Source: SCGC-AAA076-P13 sp963926355 (lineage in GTDB: Bacteria; Pseudomonadota; Gammaproteobacteria; Magnimaribacterales; D2472). Taken from it: a DNA stretch of 29,855 nucleotides. The notes under the pieces were generated by a model that worked only from the letters and a program-made list of their open reading frames with translations, was not told the origin of the DNA and did no database searches. A program made the translations under genes and the position numbers. Of this stretch, positions 23,280 through 29,855 are shown one piece after another. How positions within the stretch are numbered: position 1 is the first letter of the stretch; each line of letters begins with the position of its first letter. The stretch spans positions 1-29,855 of the forward strand of contig CAWUWW010000008.1 in the NCBI GenBank assembly GCA_963926355.1, given 5' to 3'.

Positions 23280-24122
23280 ATGAAACTAATTTTTAATAAA
23301 TATATTTATTCTTTTGTTTTTATAGTTTTGCTGTTTGCTATTTCTCTACCTTCTATTCTTCATAAAGCAGGCCTTCATCCTACCTTTGATGGAGAGGTTT
23401 TAAACCTTTCAGGAAAGAAGGCTTTAATTATTGCTACTAATCATGGAATTTTAAATGCTCCAAATAAAATTGAAGGGAAGCCTACAGGATTATTGTTATC
23501 TGAATTATCAGTTCCTTACTTCGATTTTATTAAATCAGGAATAGATGTTGATATTGCAAGTATTAAAGGAGGCCTAATTCCCCTTGAGCCCATCCCATAT
23601 TTTATAAAAACTCCTGAAGATAAAAAGTTTATGAAAGATAGCTCTTTAATGAGCCTACTTAAAAATTCTATTTCTATCGATGATATAGATTTTACTGAAT
23701 ATGACATTATTCTTATTTCAGGCGGCTGGGGCGCTGCATATGATCTAGGGTATTCGGAGGTTTTAGGAGCAAAAATATCGGAAGCTTATTATCAATCTAA
23801 AGCAATCATAGGTGGAATTTGTCATGGCGTGCTTGGTTTGATTAAAGCGAAAGACACTGAAGGCAATTTACTAATTGCAGGGAGATTGATGACAGGGGTA
23901 ACCGATAAGCAAATTCAAGAGCTTGGCATATCCTTAACTCCCATGCATCCAGAAGATGAGTTAAGAAAGGCTGGAGTTATCTTTAAAAGCAACATCGCTT
24001 TTAAGGATTTTTTCGCCAATCTAATAGTTGTTGATGATGAACAAAGATTTGTAACTGGACAAAATCAAAATGCTGGACATGAAACAGCATATAAAATGAT
24101 GGCAATTGTCGCTAATCAATAA
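23280..24122 (+). CDS. DJ-1/PfpI superfamily protein (Hsp31-like), membrane-anchored
   Basis: 280-aa member of the DJ-1/PfpI (class I glutamine-amidotransferase-like) superfamily. The nucleophile elbow IIGGICHGVLGLIKAK carries Cys181 and His182, and Glu75 in LLLSELSVPYF matches the Hsp31 arrangement (Glu, Cys, His), where relatives act as glutathione-independent glyoxalase III, deglycase or chaperone. Residues 8-27 (IYSFVFIVLLFAISLP) form a hydrophobic segment after a basic N-terminus: an uncleaved anchor or signal peptide, unlike cytosolic Hsp31, so the domain is probably periplasmic. First gene of the LysR-controlled pair; the next starts 14 bp on. Annotations as 'type 1 glutamine amidotransferase' fit the fold but no glutamine hydrolysis is implied. 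Confidence 0.88.
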   Translation: MKLIFNKYIYSFVFIVLLFAISLPSILHKAGLHPTFDGEVLNLSGKKALIIATNHGILNAPNKIEGKPTGLLLSELSVPYFDFIKSGIDVDIASIKGGLIPLEPIPYFIKTPEDKKFMKDSSLMSLLKNSISIDDIDFTEYDIILISGGWGAAYDLGYSEVLGAKISEAYYQSKAIIGGICHGVLGLIKAKDTEGNLLIAGRLMTGVTDKQIQELGISLTPMHPEDELRKAGVIFKSNIAFKDFFANLIVVDDEQRFVTGQNQNAGHETAYKMMAIVANQ

Positions 24123-24136
24123 AAGAAATAAAAAAT

Positions 24137-25201
24137 ATGAAAAAATCTATTAAATATCTATTACTTGCAGCGGTCTCTTTGTTCGTAATTTACTCAATAC
24201 TTATAAGACAACCAGCATTTCAAGATAAAATACTAGAAACAGCTATTGATAAGATGGCTACACCTATGTCATATTTGCCTGAAGAAGATGCTTTAACAGC
24301 AGTTGTTTGTGGCTCAAGAGCACCTATCAATGATCCAAATAGGGCAGAAGCATGCATACTAGTTCAAGCTGGAGACAAAATATTTATATTTGATACAGGT
24401 GATGGGAGTATTCAAAACTTAAATAACTGGAATACACCGTGGGATCGAGTTGAAGGGGTTTTCTACACACATCTTCACTCCGATCATATTTCTGATATAG
24501 GTGAGCTTCACATGGATACATGGATTGGTGGACAAAGGGATTCTAAATTAAAAGTTTATGGCCCCGAAGGAGTTCAGATGCTCACTGATGGAATAGAGTT
24601 GGCATATACAAAAGACTATATTTATAGAAATGAGCATCATGGAGATGAACTAGCTCCCTTAGATGTAGTTGGTTTTGATACTCAAACTGTTGATTTGGAC
24701 AATCCAATTCTAATTGATAATGGCGATCTAAAAATCACTGCCTATAGTGTTTCTCATGACCCTGTTGATCCTGCATTAGGATATAGAATTGATTATAAAG
24801 GAAGGTCTGTAAGCATCAGCGGAGATACAACCTATGATCAAAACCTAGTAAATAATTCTAAAAATGTTGACGTTTTATTTCATGAATCAATGTCACTTGA
24901 GCTTCTAGATATTATTAATAAACAGGCTAAAAAATCGGGTAATGTTGTGGCTGATATCGTAACTATTGATATTCTTGACTATCACACACCTATCCTTGAT
25001 GTAGTTAAGGCTGCAAATGAAGCTAATGTTAAGCACCTTGTTTTTTACCATCACCTTCCAGCGCCAAGAAATCAATTGATGGAAGATATAATGTACAGAG
25101 GTGTTGATGAGGTTATGGAAGAATGGACTGCTTCACATGATGGCACTATGGTTGTCTTGCCAATAGGCTCTGAAGAGATTAATATTTCATCAGTAAACTA
25201 G
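24137..25201 (+). CDS. Metallo-beta-lactamase-fold hydrolase, membrane-anchored
   Basis: 354-aa MBL-fold enzyme. Metal motif THLHSDH is at 111-117 (HxHxDH), followed by SVSHDPVDPALGYRI (fourth His), ISGDTTYD (bridging Asp, about 231) and FYHHLPAP (last His, about 308), so a dinuclear zinc site looks intact. This arrangement resembles the RNase Z/arylsulfatase-like branch more than beta-lactamases. Residues 4-22 are a hydrophobic N-terminal segment (IKYLLLAAVSLFVIYSI) and suggest a periplasmic, anchored enzyme, arguing against tRNase Z. It ends in tandem stops TAG TAA, then a strong terminator. Probably co-transcribed with the Hsp31-like gene; glyoxalase II is also MBL-fold, so a paired aldehyde-detoxifying role is imaginable but unproven. 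Confidence 0.9.
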   Translation: MKKSIKYLLLAAVSLFVIYSILIRQPAFQDKILETAIDKMATPMSYLPEEDALTAVVCGSRAPINDPNRAEACILVQAGDKIFIFDTGDGSIQNLNNWNTPWDRVEGVFYTHLHSDHISDIGELHMDTWIGGQRDSKLKVYGPEGVQMLTDGIELAYTKDYIYRNEHHGDELAPLDVVGFDTQTVDLDNPILIDNGDLKITAYSVSHDPVDPALGYRIDYKGRSVSISGDTTYDQNLVNNSKNVDVLFHESMSLELLDIINKQAKKSGNVVADIVTIDILDYHTPILDVVKAANEANVKHLVFYHHLPAPRNQLMEDIMYRGVDEVMEEWTASHDGTMVVLPIGSEEINISSVN

Positions 25202-25207
25202 TAAGTT

Positions 25208-25233
25208 AAAAAAAAGGGGGGGGTCCCTTTTTT
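25208..25233 (+). terminator. Terminator after the MBL gene with G8 tract
   Basis: AAAAAAGGG (25210-25218) pairs with CCCTTTTTT (25225-25233) around GGGGGT, giving a 9-bp stem whose A-tract and T-tract make it able to work in both directions. The eight-G run (25216-25223) lets the three C pair in several registers. Confidence 0.75.
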
Positions 25234-25311
25234 ATTGTTGGATTCAAAGACGTTATCACTTTATGATGAGGTAGATCTTGAAAGCCAGTTAAATATAGGG
25301 AAAACTAAATA

Positions 25312-27123
25312 ATGCTTAACAATGTAAAAGAATTTTTTAGAGTCCTTGGTGAAATCAAGTACATACTTCCTACGTTGAGATATAAATTTCCCGAACCAGA
25401 CGATACTGCATCTTTAGCCAATAACTTTGAAGTTATGGTGGAAGAGCATGGTGAGAAAAATTTTATAGTCTTCGAAGGGGAGGAGTTGTCATATAACCAA
25501 GCAAATGAAGCTGCAAATATTCTTGCAAGCTTTCTTGTAAAAGAGGGCGTAGCCCATCAAGATCGTGTAGTTCTCTTTATGCAGAATCGATCGGATTATG
25601 TTATTTCATTGCTTGCTTTAAATAAAGTAGGCGCTATTGGCGTTCTTATTAATAACAGTCTTACAGGAGATCCATTGATTCATTGTATTAATAGCTCTGA
25701 CTCAAAAAAATGCATTATTGGTGAAGAATTAACAGAAGTCTTTAAGGATGTCATGAGTGACATCAATATTAAAGATAGTAAAGATATTTATTGGTGCGAA
25801 GATAATAAGACTATAGAAACACCTGATTGGGCTACCAACTTAAAGAGCTCGCTAGATCAAAGTAAAATTCAAAATATCAAAGAGACTGAGAAAGTTACTG
25901 CAAAGGATACGGCTTTCTATATTTTTACCTCAGGAACTACTGGCGTTCCTAAAGCTGCAATTTTTCCCAACTCTAAAATTGTTGCTGCTTCAGTAAATAT
26001 TACCCATGGTGGTTATAGGATGACTCACGAAGATCGTCTTTATAATTGTCTTCCTTTGTATCATTCAACTGGTTTAATGCTTGGTTTAGCTGCATGTATT
26101 AGCGTTGGAGCTTCTATTTTTATAAAACGTAAATTTTCAGCTTCATCTTTTTGGGCCGAAGTTCAAGAACACCAAACTACAACATTTATATATGTTGGAG
26201 AGCTTTGTAGGTACTTGAGTCTTCAAGAAGCTTGCCCTGAAGAGAGGAATAACCCTATAAGAGCAATGGTTGGTAATGGTTTAAGGCCTGATCTATGGGA
26301 TTGTTTTAGAGATAGGTTTGAAGTAGAAAGAATATGTGAAATATACGGAGCTAGCGAGGGTGCTTGTATGTTTATGAATATCTTAAATAAAGACAAAACA
26401 ATTGGTATGACAAATGCAGATGTTGTTTTACTTGAATATGATGTTGCAAGTGATGAATTGAAAAGAAATAGCGATGGTTTATGTGAAAAGATAACAGATG
26501 AGATGCCAGGGCTTTTAGCTGTAAAAATATCACCTGATTCTCCTTATAATGGCTATACAGATAAAAAAGAAAGCGATAAAAAAATATTAAGAGATGTTCT
26601 AGAAAAAGGAGATGCTTGGTTCAATAGCGGCGATTTAATCAAAAAAATGGATGTTGGTTTTTCATTAGGTCAAGCTCATTATCAATTTGTTGATAGGATC
26701 GGTGATACTTTTAGATGGAAATCTGAAAATGTATCAACCAATGAAGTTGCTGAAATTCTAAACCAAAGCCCGGAAGTTAATATGGCAAATGTCTATGGTG
26801 TTAAAGTCCCTGGTTGTGAGGGAAGGGCTGGAATGGTTACTTTTAATAAAACTCCAGGAAAAGAAGTTAATTGGGCAGAACTATCATCTTATATATCAGA
26901 TCAACTGCCTTCATATGCTCGCCCTGTATTTATTAGAGTTACCGATAAGATAGATACAACCGGAACATTTAAATTGAAAAAAAATGATCTCAGAGAAGAA
27001 GCATTTCATCTTGATAAGATTGATGAAGATATTATATTTGTGAAAAAACCAGGCCTAAGCGAATATGTGGCCCTTGATAATAGCTTTTATGAATTAATTC
27101 AAAATGATCAAGCTGGCTTCTAG
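25312..27123 (+). CDS. FATP/very-long-chain type acyl-CoA synthetase
   Basis: 603-aa ANL-superfamily adenylate-forming enzyme that activates long or very long chain fatty acids to CoA esters. ATP P-loop YIFTSGTTGVPKAA (203-216), CLPLYHSTGL, the adenine motif IYGASEGACMF (about 344-354) and a C-terminal QFVDRIGDTFRWKSENVSTNEV (about 462-483) are clear; VGNGLRPDLWDCFRDRF and the RWKSENVS hinge are characteristic of the FATP/FadD6/SLC27 branch. The first 25 residues are hydrophobic/amphipathic and may associate with membrane. Ribosome site AGGGAA. It heads an operon with an enoyl-reductase-like and SnoaL-like gene. A short open frame (about 25235-25312, TTG start) ends on its ATG as TAATG. Chain length specificity unknown. 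Confidence 0.93.
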   Translation: MLNNVKEFFRVLGEIKYILPTLRYKFPEPDDTASLANNFEVMVEEHGEKNFIVFEGEELSYNQANEAANILASFLVKEGVAHQDRVVLFMQNRSDYVISLLALNKVGAIGVLINNSLTGDPLIHCINSSDSKKCIIGEELTEVFKDVMSDINIKDSKDIYWCEDNKTIETPDWATNLKSSLDQSKIQNIKETEKVTAKDTAFYIFTSGTTGVPKAAIFPNSKIVAASVNITHGGYRMTHEDRLYNCLPLYHSTGLMLGLAACISVGASIFIKRKFSASSFWAEVQEHQTTTFIYVGELCRYLSLQEACPEERNNPIRAMVGNGLRPDLWDCFRDRFEVERICEIYGASEGACMFMNILNKDKTIGMTNADVVLLEYDVASDELKRNSDGLCEKITDEMPGLLAVKISPDSPYNGYTDKKESDKKILRDVLEKGDAWFNSGDLIKKMDVGFSLGQAHYQFVDRIGDTFRWKSENVSTNEVAEILNQSPEVNMANVYGVKVPGCEGRAGMVTFNKTPGKEVNWAELSSYISDQLPSYARPVFIRVTDKIDTTGTFKLKKNDLREEAFHLDKIDEDIIFVKKPGLSEYVALDNSFYELIQNDQAGF

Positions 27124-27155
27124 TTCTTCAATAGTATAAATAACAGGATAATAAT

Positions 27156-28331
27156 ATGAGTGATGATAAGAAATTTGATTTAGTGGTTTATGGCGCCTCA
27201 GGTTTTACTGGAAAGCTTGTAGTTGAATACCTTGTTTCAAAATATAAAGATGATGGAAGTATTTCTTGGGCAATGGCCGGAAGAAATCTAGAAAAACTTC
27301 AATCTGTTAAAGATAAAATAGGCGTACCAAGTAACATTCCTTTAATTCAAGTAGATAGCAATGACTTATCAAGCATTAAGGAGCTTACATCTCTTACAAA
27401 ATGTGTTTTAACAACTGTTGGACCCTATCAACTTTATGGCAATGATATTTTATCGGAATGTGTTGCTTCGGGTGTTGATTATGTCGATCTATGCGGAGAA
27501 CCTGGTTGGATGCATGAAAAAATTGCTCAGCATAGAGAAGAGGCTAAGAAATCTGGTTCACGAATAGTTTTCTCTTGTGGATTTGATAGTATTCCATTTG
27601 ACCTTGGCGTGTTATTTGTTCAAAACGAAGTAATTAAAAGATTTGGAAAGCCATCCTCCAGTGTTAGAGGAAGAGTCCGTGTTATGAATGGAGAGTTTTC
27701 TGGAGGAACAGCAGCTTCATTAAAAGCAACAATGTCTTCTTTAAAAGAAAAACCACATTTATTTGAAGCCTTAATAAATCCATTTTCATTATCTGATGGT
27801 TTTGCAGGACCTCAGCAGGCCGATGATTCAAAACCAGTTTATGATGAACAGCTTGAGACTTGGGTTGCTCCATTTTTTATGGCTCCAATAAATACTAAAA
27901 ATGTTCATCGTTCTAATGCGGTTATGAATCATTTTTATGGTGAAGATTTTTGTTACAACGAAATGTGGATATCAGGACCTGGAGAGGAAGGAAAGGCCGT
28001 AGCTACAGCCATTGCTTCAGCTAATCCTATGGGAGGAGATGATGCTCCCAAGCCTGGAGAGGGGCCATCAAGAGAGTCTAGGGAAAATGGAGGTTACGAT
28101 GTTTTATTTTGTGCTGACATTGAAGGGCAAACTGTTAATGCTTCTGTTGTGGGTGATATGGATCCCGGCTATGGCTCTACATCAAAAATGATAACTGAAA
28201 GCGCAATATGTCTAGTAAAAGAATCACTAGAATTGGTTGGTGGAATTTATACACCAGCATCATCAATGGGCGAGAAACTAATAAAAAGACTAGAAGCTAA
28301 CGCGGGACTTACTTTCAAAATAGAAGGTTGA
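27156..28331 (+). CDS. Saccharopine dehydrogenase-fold / trans-acting enoyl reductase-like protein
   Basis: 391-aa NAD(P)-binding protein. N-terminal Rossmann fold DLVVYGASGFTGKLVVEYL (8-26; GASGFTG nucleotide loop), AGRNLEKL, then TTVGPYQLYGNDILSECVASGVDYVDLCGEPGW (about 87-120), and CGFDSIPFDLG. This combination is the hallmark of the saccharopine-dehydrogenase-like family that includes mycobacterial trans-acting enoyl reductases, used in reducing polyketide-derived lipids; no lysine-pathway residues argue for true saccharopine dehydrogenase. It follows the acyl-CoA synthetase by 32 bp with an AGGATA ribosome site, and its stop overlaps the next gene as TGATG. Likely acts on an acyl/enoyl thioester or lipid, substrate unknown. 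Confidence 0.88.
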   Translation: MSDDKKFDLVVYGASGFTGKLVVEYLVSKYKDDGSISWAMAGRNLEKLQSVKDKIGVPSNIPLIQVDSNDLSSIKELTSLTKCVLTTVGPYQLYGNDILSECVASGVDYVDLCGEPGWMHEKIAQHREEAKKSGSRIVFSCGFDSIPFDLGVLFVQNEVIKRFGKPSSSVRGRVRVMNGEFSGGTAASLKATMSSLKEKPHLFEALINPFSLSDGFAGPQQADDSKPVYDEQLETWVAPFFMAPINTKNVHRSNAVMNHFYGEDFCYNEMWISGPGEEGKAVATAIASANPMGGDDAPKPGEGPSRESRENGGYDVLFCADIEGQTVNASVVGDMDPGYGSTSKMITESAICLVKESLELVGGIYTPASSMGEKLIKRLEANAGLTFKIEG

Positions 28332-28762
28332 TGATAAAAGAAAATATTAATAAATGGCATAAGCTTATTCAAGGAAATCTAGAAGGTGGCTTTGATGAGT
28401 TATTGGCTGATGATGTTGTATTTTTTTCACCTGTTGTTTTCACTCCGCAAAAAGGTAAAGAATTAACAAAGCTATACCTAATGGCAGCAGGTAATACTTT
28501 TGGTGGAGATGATTCAGTTAAAAAGGGGGATATAAAGACCTCAAGCTTTCGATATACTAAAGAGGTTCTCAGTGAAAATCAGGCTGTCTTAGAGTTTGAA
28601 ACAAAAATAGATGGAAAATATATAAACGGTGTTGATATTATTACTTTCAATGATGAAGGTAGAATTTCAGAGTTCAAAGTTATGATAAGGCCTCTTCAGG
28701 CAGTGAATATTATTCATATGCAGATGCAAAAAATGCTAGATCAATTTAAAACAAGTGAGTAG
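28331..28762 (+). CDS. SnoaL-like / NTF2-fold protein
   Basis: 143-aa NTF2-like (SnoaL) fold protein. The pattern INKWHKLIQGNLEGGFDELLADDVVFFSPVVFTP followed by KGKELTKLYLMAAGNTF is the standard opening, with beta strands FETKIDGKYINGVDIITFNDEGRISEFKVMIRPLQA at the C-terminus. Such domains are small ketosteroid isomerase-like catalysts or scaffolds. A TTG at 28328 is in frame, but ATG 28331 is preferred, overlapping the previous stop as TGATG. In the same transcript as the acyl-CoA synthetase and enoyl reductase, it may act on the same acyl substrate. No catalytic residues can be assigned. Confidence 0.85.
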   Translation: MIKENINKWHKLIQGNLEGGFDELLADDVVFFSPVVFTPQKGKELTKLYLMAAGNTFGGDDSVKKGDIKTSSFRYTKEVLSENQAVLEFETKIDGKYINGVDIITFNDEGRISEFKVMIRPLQAVNIIHMQMQKMLDQFKTSE

Positions 28763-29105
28763 TTTTAAAATATATCACAATCCTAGATGCAGTAAGTCTA
28801 GAAAAGCCCTTCAAATCTTACAAGATAATAATTATGATTATGAGATTATTTTATATCTAGATATAAAATTAAGCTCTTCATTGATAGCAGATATATTAAA
28901 AAAATTAAACCTTAGTCCTAGAGATCTCCTTAGAAAAAACGAATTAGATTATAAGGATAATGATTTAAAGAATATCAAACATTCAGATAACGATATTATA
29001 AATTTTATGATTCAATTTCCTAAATTAATTGAAAGACCTATTGTAATTAAAGAAAACAAGGCTGTTATTGGAAGGCCTCCAGAGAGAGTTAAAGAATTAC
29101 TTTAA
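28755..29105 (+). CDS. arsC: ArsC/Spx family thioredoxin-fold protein (arsenate reductase-like)
   Basis: 116-aa ArsC-family protein: IYHNPRCSKSRKALQIL (6-22) with the nucleophile Cys12, then PRDLLRKNE (about 54-62), and RPIVIKENKAVIGRPPERV (about 93-111) with the conserved RP and GRPPE motifs. Members such as ArsC reduce arsenate with glutaredoxin/glutathione; YfgD-like members are of unclear function. No other ars genes (arsB, arsR) are near, so arsenic detoxification is not shown. GTG start at 28755, overlapping the SnoaL gene by 8 bp. It converges with the nucleotidyltransferase gene over 4 bp (TTAA). Confidence 0.9.
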   Translation: MSSFKIYHNPRCSKSRKALQILQDNNYDYEIILYLDIKLSSSLIADILKKLNLSPRDLLRKNELDYKDNDLKNIKHSDNDIINFMIQFPKLIERPIVIKENKAVIGRPPERVKELL

Positions 29106-29494
29106 TCTAACTTACCTTTATCACGAAGCTCTTGTCTTATTTTGGTTGCACTTATAGAAGTAATAGAGTCTTCAAAAACCTCTTCTTCAAAAACATAACC
29201 TACGCCACGACCGTATGTAATGTTTACTATATTAGGAACAAGCATAATCTCATACTCAGTCCCTTTTTTGTAACCATCTCTAGATAAGCCTACTTCTATA
29301 TTTTTACAAACCTCATCCCAATTAAAAGGGTTATCGTCTTGACCAGCTCCACCTGAAGCACCTTCAACATCTCTTACCTGAATAAGAACTTGGCCAGTTT
29401 TGGCGATGCATCTTTTAAATAATGCCTGATGGCCATCATGCCATGGCTGCCATCTTCCAAGCATTTGAACCGTTGGTTTTTTCCAATTAAACAT
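29102..29494 (-). CDS. Cytidylyltransferase-like/adenylyltransferase-like nucleotidyltransferase
   Basis: 130-aa HUP-fold nucleotidyltransferase. GRWQPWHDGHQ (13-23) is the (R/W)xPxHxGH nucleotide-binding signature, VQVRDV/VEGASGG follows, and the C-terminal ISATKIRQ (114-121) is the ISxTxIR motif. Like NMN adenylyltransferase, PPAT or glycerol-phosphate cytidylyltransferases but shorter and with an Asn/Asp-rich mid-region, so the substrate is not assigned. It overlaps the APS-kinase-like gene by 8 bp upstream and is on the same strand, so they form a two-gene (or longer) unit that continues past the window. Confidence 0.85.
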   Translation of the reverse strand: MFNWKKPTVQMLGRWQPWHDGHQALFKRCIAKTGQVLIQVRDVEGASGGAGQDDNPFNWDEVCKNIEVGLSRDGYKKGTEYEIMLVPNIVNITYGRGVGYVFEEEVFEDSITSISATKIRQELRDKGKLD

Positions 29495-29855
29495 TTTTTA
29501 ATAGTTCCTCTGAAATATTCTTATGATTATCATCATTTAGTTCTGTTATGTGGAAGTCTACACTTAAGGGTTTTTCAAACATTTTATTAGTATCATCAAA
29601 ACGTCCTTCTTCTATTGTATCCATCCAAATAACTATATCTGGATCAAAATTAGCTTGAGTATTATTTGTAGGACACACAAAATCACATATCACTACTCTG
29701 CTGTTAGTTTTTTCAAAGTCTGCAAGACTTTTCATTCTCATGCTCTGTCTTATTCTTCCCTCTGGACTGAAATCCCAATCATTAGCCATTTCCCTTACTT
29801 TATCTGCATTGTACCAAGCTGCATTTAGGAGAGGTTGAAGACGCTCAGCTAAATG
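29487..29855 (-). CDS. Adenylylsulfate (APS) kinase-like protein, 5' end missing
   Basis: Partial: the frame stays open to the window edge upstream of the ATG at 29789, giving at least 122 residues. The upstream peptide LQPLLNAAWYNADKVREM and the following NDWDFSPEGRIRQSMRMKSLAD fit the APS kinase fold just after the P-loop: the NAD-x-VR motif and the DFSxxGRIxxxxR helix bind APS. Next, VVICDFVCPTNNTQANFDPD and VIWMDTIEEGRFDDTNKMFEKP match proteobacterial proteins annotated as adenylylsulfate kinase. The Walker A loop GxxGxGKS lies off the window. Pairing with a nucleotidyltransferase instead of CysDN suggests a specialised use, perhaps in making a sulfated or nucleotide-activated metabolite. 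Confidence 0.8.
   Translation of the reverse strand, partial: HLAERLQPLLNAAWYNADKVREMANDWDFSPEGRIRQSMRMKSLADFEKTNSRVVICDFVCPTNNTQANFDPDIVIWMDTIEEGRFDDTNKMFEKPLSVDFHITELNDDNHKNISEELLKNV

Noticed and set aside
28755..29105. Arsenic resistance operon
   Set aside because: No arsB/acr3 or arsR beside the ArsC-like gene; YfgD-like proteins share the fold.

Overview
The window is a gene-dense piece of a low-GC bacterial chromosome (roughly mid-30s percent GC by eye, not counted). Protein signatures point to a marine gammaproteobacterium: a PhhB-type dehydratase starting with a CEACRxDAP-like N-terminus, a proteobacterial QueE, an Hsp31/DJ-1 protein, FATP-type acyl-CoA synthetase and a type B carboxylesterase. 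The mix (esterase, fatty-acid activation, photolyase, SulP transporter, overlapping genes, very short spacers) resembles the SAR86 clade; that placement is an inference from composition and gene content, not proven here. No rRNA, tRNA, CRISPR array or transposase was seen.

Layout. 1-1391: 3' part of a type B carboxylesterase (+). 1415-3221: minus-strand pair, a WecA/GT4-type phosphoglycosyl transferase with a large extra periplasmic insertion, overlapped by a TerB-like gene. 3279-6558: tight plus-strand run, possible 40-aa leader ORF, inositol-monophosphatase-family enzyme, ELM1-like protein and CPD photolyase. 6617-8847: aldehyde dehydrogenase converging on a class II aldolase family gene. 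8920-11921: four overlapping genes, class II fumarase-like enzyme, pterin-carbinolamine dehydratase, queC and queE. 11960-15005: guaB-guaA. 15006-15507: a 500-bp interval with repeated GTTACAAA boxes, a 58-aa membrane miniprotein, a 47-codon frame ending EWE like GuaA, and a good terminator. 15508-17890: a methyltransferase and a SulP transporter.

17945-20413: HxlR-type repressor divergent from an MDR oxidoreductase and a cytochrome b561, with a large palindrome overlapping the promoter. 20523-22232: Spinster-type MFS transporter and DUF952 protein. 22266-25201: LysR regulator divergent from a membrane-anchored DJ-1/Hsp31-like protein and a membrane-anchored metallo-beta-lactamase-fold hydrolase, again with strong palindromes. 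25208-25233: terminator. 25312-29105: FATP-type acyl-CoA synthetase, trans-acting enoyl-reductase-like protein, SnoaL-like protein and ArsC-like protein, probably one transcript. 29102-29855: minus-strand nucleotidyltransferase and the 3' part of an APS-kinase-like gene that runs off the window.

How they work together: guaB-guaA make GMP, and GTP is the precursor of the queC/queE deazaguanine pathway just upstream. The HxlR and LysR modules look like two small stress or redox/electrophile circuits. The last plus-strand operon looks like a lipid activation/reduction cassette. The most unusual spots are the guaA-downstream interval, the WecA insertion domain, and the HxlR and LysR control regions.
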